Made by a program: the position numbers and the translations under genes. A stretch of 7,869 nucleotides of DNA. Source: Caldilineaceae bacterium. GTDB taxonomy: Bacteria > Chloroflexota > Anaerolineae > Caldilineales > Caldilineaceae. Shown piece by piece: positions 5,901 to 7,869 of this stretch (positions are counted from its first letter, which is position 1; each line of letters opens with the position of its first letter). The DNA is taken from NCBI GenBank assembly GCA_015494005.1, contig WGCB01000325.1, positions 1-7,869 on the forward strand. Reading direction: 5' to 3'. The notes below the pieces were generated by a model. The model was not told where the DNA came from, ran no database searches, and worked only from the letters and a program-made list of their open reading frames with translations.

Positions 5901-5919
5901 TTTCCTGATAGCCAGGAAA
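5901..5919. repeat. Small inverted repeat between csp and the amidase gene
   Basis: TTTCCTG (5901-5907) and CAGGAAA (5913-5919) form a perfect 7-bp stem with loop ATAGC. No T-run follows on either strand. It lies in the convergent gap and could help stabilise the 3' end of the amidase transcript. The function is unknown. Confidence 0.5.
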
Positions 5920-5954
5920 GGACCCGCTTTTACCGAGGCGAAAGGGCCAGGTGG

Positions 5955-6710
5955 TCAAGGCGCAGGAGGCTCTTCCGGGTTCAGGAAGCAGAGGATGCTC
6001 TCCGCCACGCCCTGGGCCACCACCTCAGGACGTTCCGTGAGCAGTTCCTGGTCCCCACCCAGGAAACCCATCTCCAGGATGGCAGCCGGCGTCTCCGGAT
6101 CCACCCGGCGGAAGGCGTGGTAGAGGGTCATGTTGTGGGTCACCGTGTTGGGATGGGGCGGCAGGCCCGTGACCGTCGCGTACTCCCGGTCGATGCAGGC
6201 CAGGAGCCGGTCCTCCACCCCGGGGATGCGGCTCTCCTGGCTGCGGGCCGCCTTGTAGCCGCTGGCGTCGATGCAGCTATCCGCGTGGAGGCTCAGGAGC
6301 AGGTCCGCCCGCAGGCCCTCCAGCCGGGGATCGTACTCCTCCAGGAGCTCCACGTCGGCCCCGGCTCGGCGCAGCCGCTGGGCCACCAGCTCTCCCACCT
6401 GCCGGGTGATGGCCGCCTCGGTCACCGTGGGACGCCCTTCCGGGTCCGTGCAGATGGCTCCAGTGTCCGAACCGGCATGGCCCAGGATCAAGGCCACGTG
6501 GGCGCCAGCCGCGGGGAACCAGCGCCCCCGACGGGTCAGGTGCGCCAGGCCGGGGAGGGCATAGCCGGCCGCCCGCCCCACGATGAGCAGCAGGAGCAGG
6601 ACCGCTAGAAAGCGGACCAGGTTGAAGATCCGCTGCAGGCGGTGGAGCAGGCCGCCGCGCTTGGATTTGGGTTTGGCCTTGGATCTCGATTTGGAACTGG
6701 GCTTGGCCAT
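5955..6710 (-). CDS. Membrane-anchored N-acetylmuramoyl-L-alanine amidase (Amidase_3)
   Basis: This 251-residue enzyme is predicted to cut the amide bond between N-acetylmuramic acid and the peptide stem of peptidoglycan. The first 20 residues are almost all Lys, Ser, Arg and Pro (MAKPSSKSRSKAKPKSKRGG), followed by a membrane span at about 31-50 (FLAVLLLLLIVGRAAGYALP). The catalytic domain is therefore probably outside, held by an uncleaved anchor. The zinc site of the AmiC/CwlV family is visible: H78 in LILGHAGSDTGA, E98 in VTEAAITRQ and H142 in LLLSLHADSC, with the catalytic Glu E213 in AAILEMGF. No binding-repeat or SH3 domain is attached, so the enzyme is minimal. Cys residues at 87, 146 and 172 are unusual for an exported enzyme. 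The gene runs opposite to its neighbours, with its own promoter at 6765-6792, and converges on csp. Confidence 0.9.
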   Translation of the reverse strand: MAKPSSKSRSKAKPKSKRGGLLHRLQRIFNLVRFLAVLLLLLIVGRAAGYALPGLAHLTRRGRWFPAAGAHVALILGHAGSDTGAICTDPEGRPTVTEAAITRQVGELVAQRLRRAGADVELLEEYDPRLEGLRADLLLSLHADSCIDASGYKAARSQESRIPGVEDRLLACIDREYATVTGLPPHPNTVTHNMTLYHAFRRVDPETPAAILEMGFLGGDQELLTERPEVVAQGVAESILCFLNPEEPPAP

Positions 6711-6764
6711 GCCTCGCCACCCTCTGGATCGTCCTGGAAGCCGCCGGATGCCCGGCGCGCCCCC

Positions 6765-6792
6765 ATTGTACCCCAGGGGCAGGGCCTGTCAA
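6765..6792 (-). promoter_or_regulatory. Sigma-70-type promoter of the amidase gene
   Basis: On the minus strand, TTGACA (6792-6787), a 16-base spacer, then TACAAT (6770-6765). The -35 is a perfect consensus and the -10 differs by one base. The expected start near 6758 gives a leader of about 48 bases before the ATG at 6710. The spacer is very G/C-rich. Confidence 0.8.
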
Positions 6793-6854
6793 TCTGGGCG
6801 GGTCCTGGGCCGGATCGGTCCTCTCCCTGCCCCTCCCCAGGCCTGGCCCGCAAA

Positions 6855-6884
6855 TTGAAGGAATTCCTGGGCCTGTGTTAAAAT
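6855..6884 (+). promoter_or_regulatory. Promoter of the RodZ-like gene (extended -10)
   Basis: TTGAAG (6855-6860), an 18-base spacer, then TAAAAT (6879-6884), preceded by TGT to make an extended -10 element. The expected start is near 6891. It faces away from the amidase promoter about 60 bases to its left. Confidence 0.65.
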
Positions 6885-6890
6885 GTGGGC

Positions 6891-7140
6891 AGTTTTCCCT
6901 GGGACCGAGTGCAAGCGCGCCCAGGAAGACCGAAGTTTGTGCCGAGATTTGAGCGAGATCCATCGCCCCGGTGTGTGCGTGCCTGCAGCCCCGTTTCGCC
7001 AGGCCTTGCTAGACCAGCACCCATGCCGGTGGCAGATGAGACTTGAGAGAAGGTGGCACCAGGGCAACATGGAACGACCACAAGAACGACGGACCACAGC
7101 AGGAAGCGCCCGGGACAACGGAGCCAGGGGCGCCTCGTCC
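6891..7140 (+). other. Long untranslated leader before the RodZ-like gene
   Basis: About 250 bases separate the likely transcription start from the preferred start codon at 7141. There is no tRNA or structured RNA family that I recognise. A hairpin is possible near the 5' end, CCTGGG (6898-6903) with CCCAGG (6920-6925). The frame of the downstream gene is open here, with in-frame ATGs at 7036 and 7069, but codons from 7069 to 7140 lack the G/C third-position bias seen after 7141. I therefore treat this stretch as mostly non-coding. Confidence 0.45.
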
Positions 7141-7869
7141 ATGCAGACGCTGGGCGCCATCCTGCGGGAGCAGCGAGACGCCCTGGGCGTCACCCTGGCG
7201 GAGGTGGAAGAGGTCACCCGCATCCGCCAGAAGTACCTGGCCGCCCTGGAAGCGGATGAGTGGCATCTCCTGCCCGGGGAGGTGGTGGGGCGAGGCTTCC
7301 TGCGCAACTACGCCCTCTTCCTGGGCCTGGATCCGGAAGAGCTGATGGAGCGACGCCGGGCCATGCTGGATCCAGAGCTGCTCCAGGCCCTGGCAGACAC
7401 CAGCGCGGGGACCACCCTGCCCCCGGTGCGAGAGGTGGACTACCGGCCCAAAGACGTGGACCTGGAGGAGACGCCCATCACGGCTCACCTGGCAGACCTG
7501 GCCGAGGCCAGCCGCAGCTGGGTCGGCCCTCTGCTGACCATCGCCCTGATCGCCCTGGTGCTCTTCGGCGTCTGGTGGGGCTTCCGGCAGATCGGCGACA
7601 ACGTGGCCGCCACGGTCCAGAGCATCCAGACCCGGATCGCTCGGGCCTCCCAGGCCAGCCAGGTCACCCCCATCGCCCAGGCCGAGCCCCCTGTGCAGCC
7701 TGCCGACACCAACTCCGGCGCAACGGACGGGGGAGGCACCGGCAACAGCGATGGCAGCAACAACCAGGAAAGCGCTGGGGCCAACCCAGTGGTGGTGATC
7801 TCGCCCACGGACACTCCTACGCCCACGCCGGTTCCGCCCACGGCCACAGACACGCCCACTCCCCTGCCC
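7141..7869 (+). CDS. RodZ-like helix-turn-helix membrane protein (3' end missing)
   Basis: The 243 visible residues show the layout of RodZ, the bacterial cell-shape protein linking the MreB cytoskeleton to the wall machinery. The N-terminal HTH_25-type domain spans about residues 4-66: LGAILREQRDALGVTLAEV, VTRIRQKYLAALEADEW and LPGEVVGRGFLRNYALFLGL, all close to the RodZ pattern. A linker (about 70-125) leads to one membrane span at about 128-148 (VGPLLTIALIALVLFGVWWGF). Outside it is a Gln/Ala- then Gly/Ser/Asn-rich stretch ending in a Thr-Pro linker (SPTDTPTPTPVPPTATDTPTP) at the window edge, so any outer domain is not visible. The start at 7141 is chosen by codon bias and AGGGG ten bases upstream; ATG 7069 would add 24 residues of atypical codons. 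RodZ family membership is well supported, but a role with MreB is inferred. The neighbouring divergent gene is a wall hydrolase. Confidence 0.85.
   Translation, partial: MQTLGAILREQRDALGVTLAEVEEVTRIRQKYLAALEADEWHLLPGEVVGRGFLRNYALFLGLDPEELMERRRAMLDPELLQALADTSAGTTLPPVREVDYRPKDVDLEETPITAHLADLAEASRSWVGPLLTIALIALVLFGVWWGFRQIGDNVAATVQSIQTRIARASQASQVTPIAQAEPPVQPADTNSGATDGGGTGNSDGSNNQESAGANPVVVISPTDTPTPTPVPPTATDTPTPLP

Overview
The window is a GC-rich bacterial chromosome segment with strong G/C preference at third codon positions. Gene content and protein style suggest a Chloroflexota bacterium, possibly of the Caldilineae/Anaerolineae type. The evidence is an ECF sigma factor followed by an RskA-type anti-sigma factor, a RodZ-like helix-turn-helix membrane protein with a Thr-Pro-rich 'TPTPTP' outer linker, and a single-span membrane-anchored Amidase_3 enzyme. 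No rRNA, tRNA, CRISPR array, insertion sequence or phage gene is visible, so the taxonomic placement is an inference from protein style only.

Layout. (1) 1-2629, plus strand: a dTDP-sugar block. It holds rfbA (5' end outside the window), an unrecognised 257-residue protein whose start overlaps the rfbA stop (TGATG), and rfbB behind a good ribosome binding site. RfbA and RfbB carry out the first two steps of dTDP-L-rhamnose (or another dTDP-deoxysugar) synthesis. rfbC and rfbD are not in the window. (2) 2760-5345, plus strand: an ECF sigma factor, a 204-base gap, a membrane-spanning RskA-like anti-sigma factor, and 12 bases later a two-domain GNAT acetyltransferase. (3) 5366-5872, plus strand: a cold-shock protein gene with a near-consensus sigma-70 promoter, an intrinsic terminator inside its 5' leader, a tandem 11-base duplication that forms its ribosome binding site and start codon, and a strong terminator after the gene that may work in both directions. 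(4) 5955-6710, minus strand: an N-acetylmuramoyl-L-alanine amidase. (5) 6711-7140: a divergent control region with a minus-strand promoter for the amidase and a plus-strand extended -10 promoter for the next gene. (6) 7141 to the end, plus strand: a RodZ-like HTH/transmembrane protein cut by the window edge.

Most genes concern the cell surface or stress adaptation: surface sugar precursors, an envelope-responsive sigma/anti-sigma pair, a cold-shock RNA chaperone, a cell-wall hydrolase and a morphogenesis-type membrane protein. The most interesting item is the cold-shock leader. A textbook promoter runs into a textbook terminator about 80 bases later and about 76 bases before the csp start codon, with a plausible competing antiterminator fold. 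This suggests either a short abundant RNA or a transcription-attenuation switch on a cold-shock gene.
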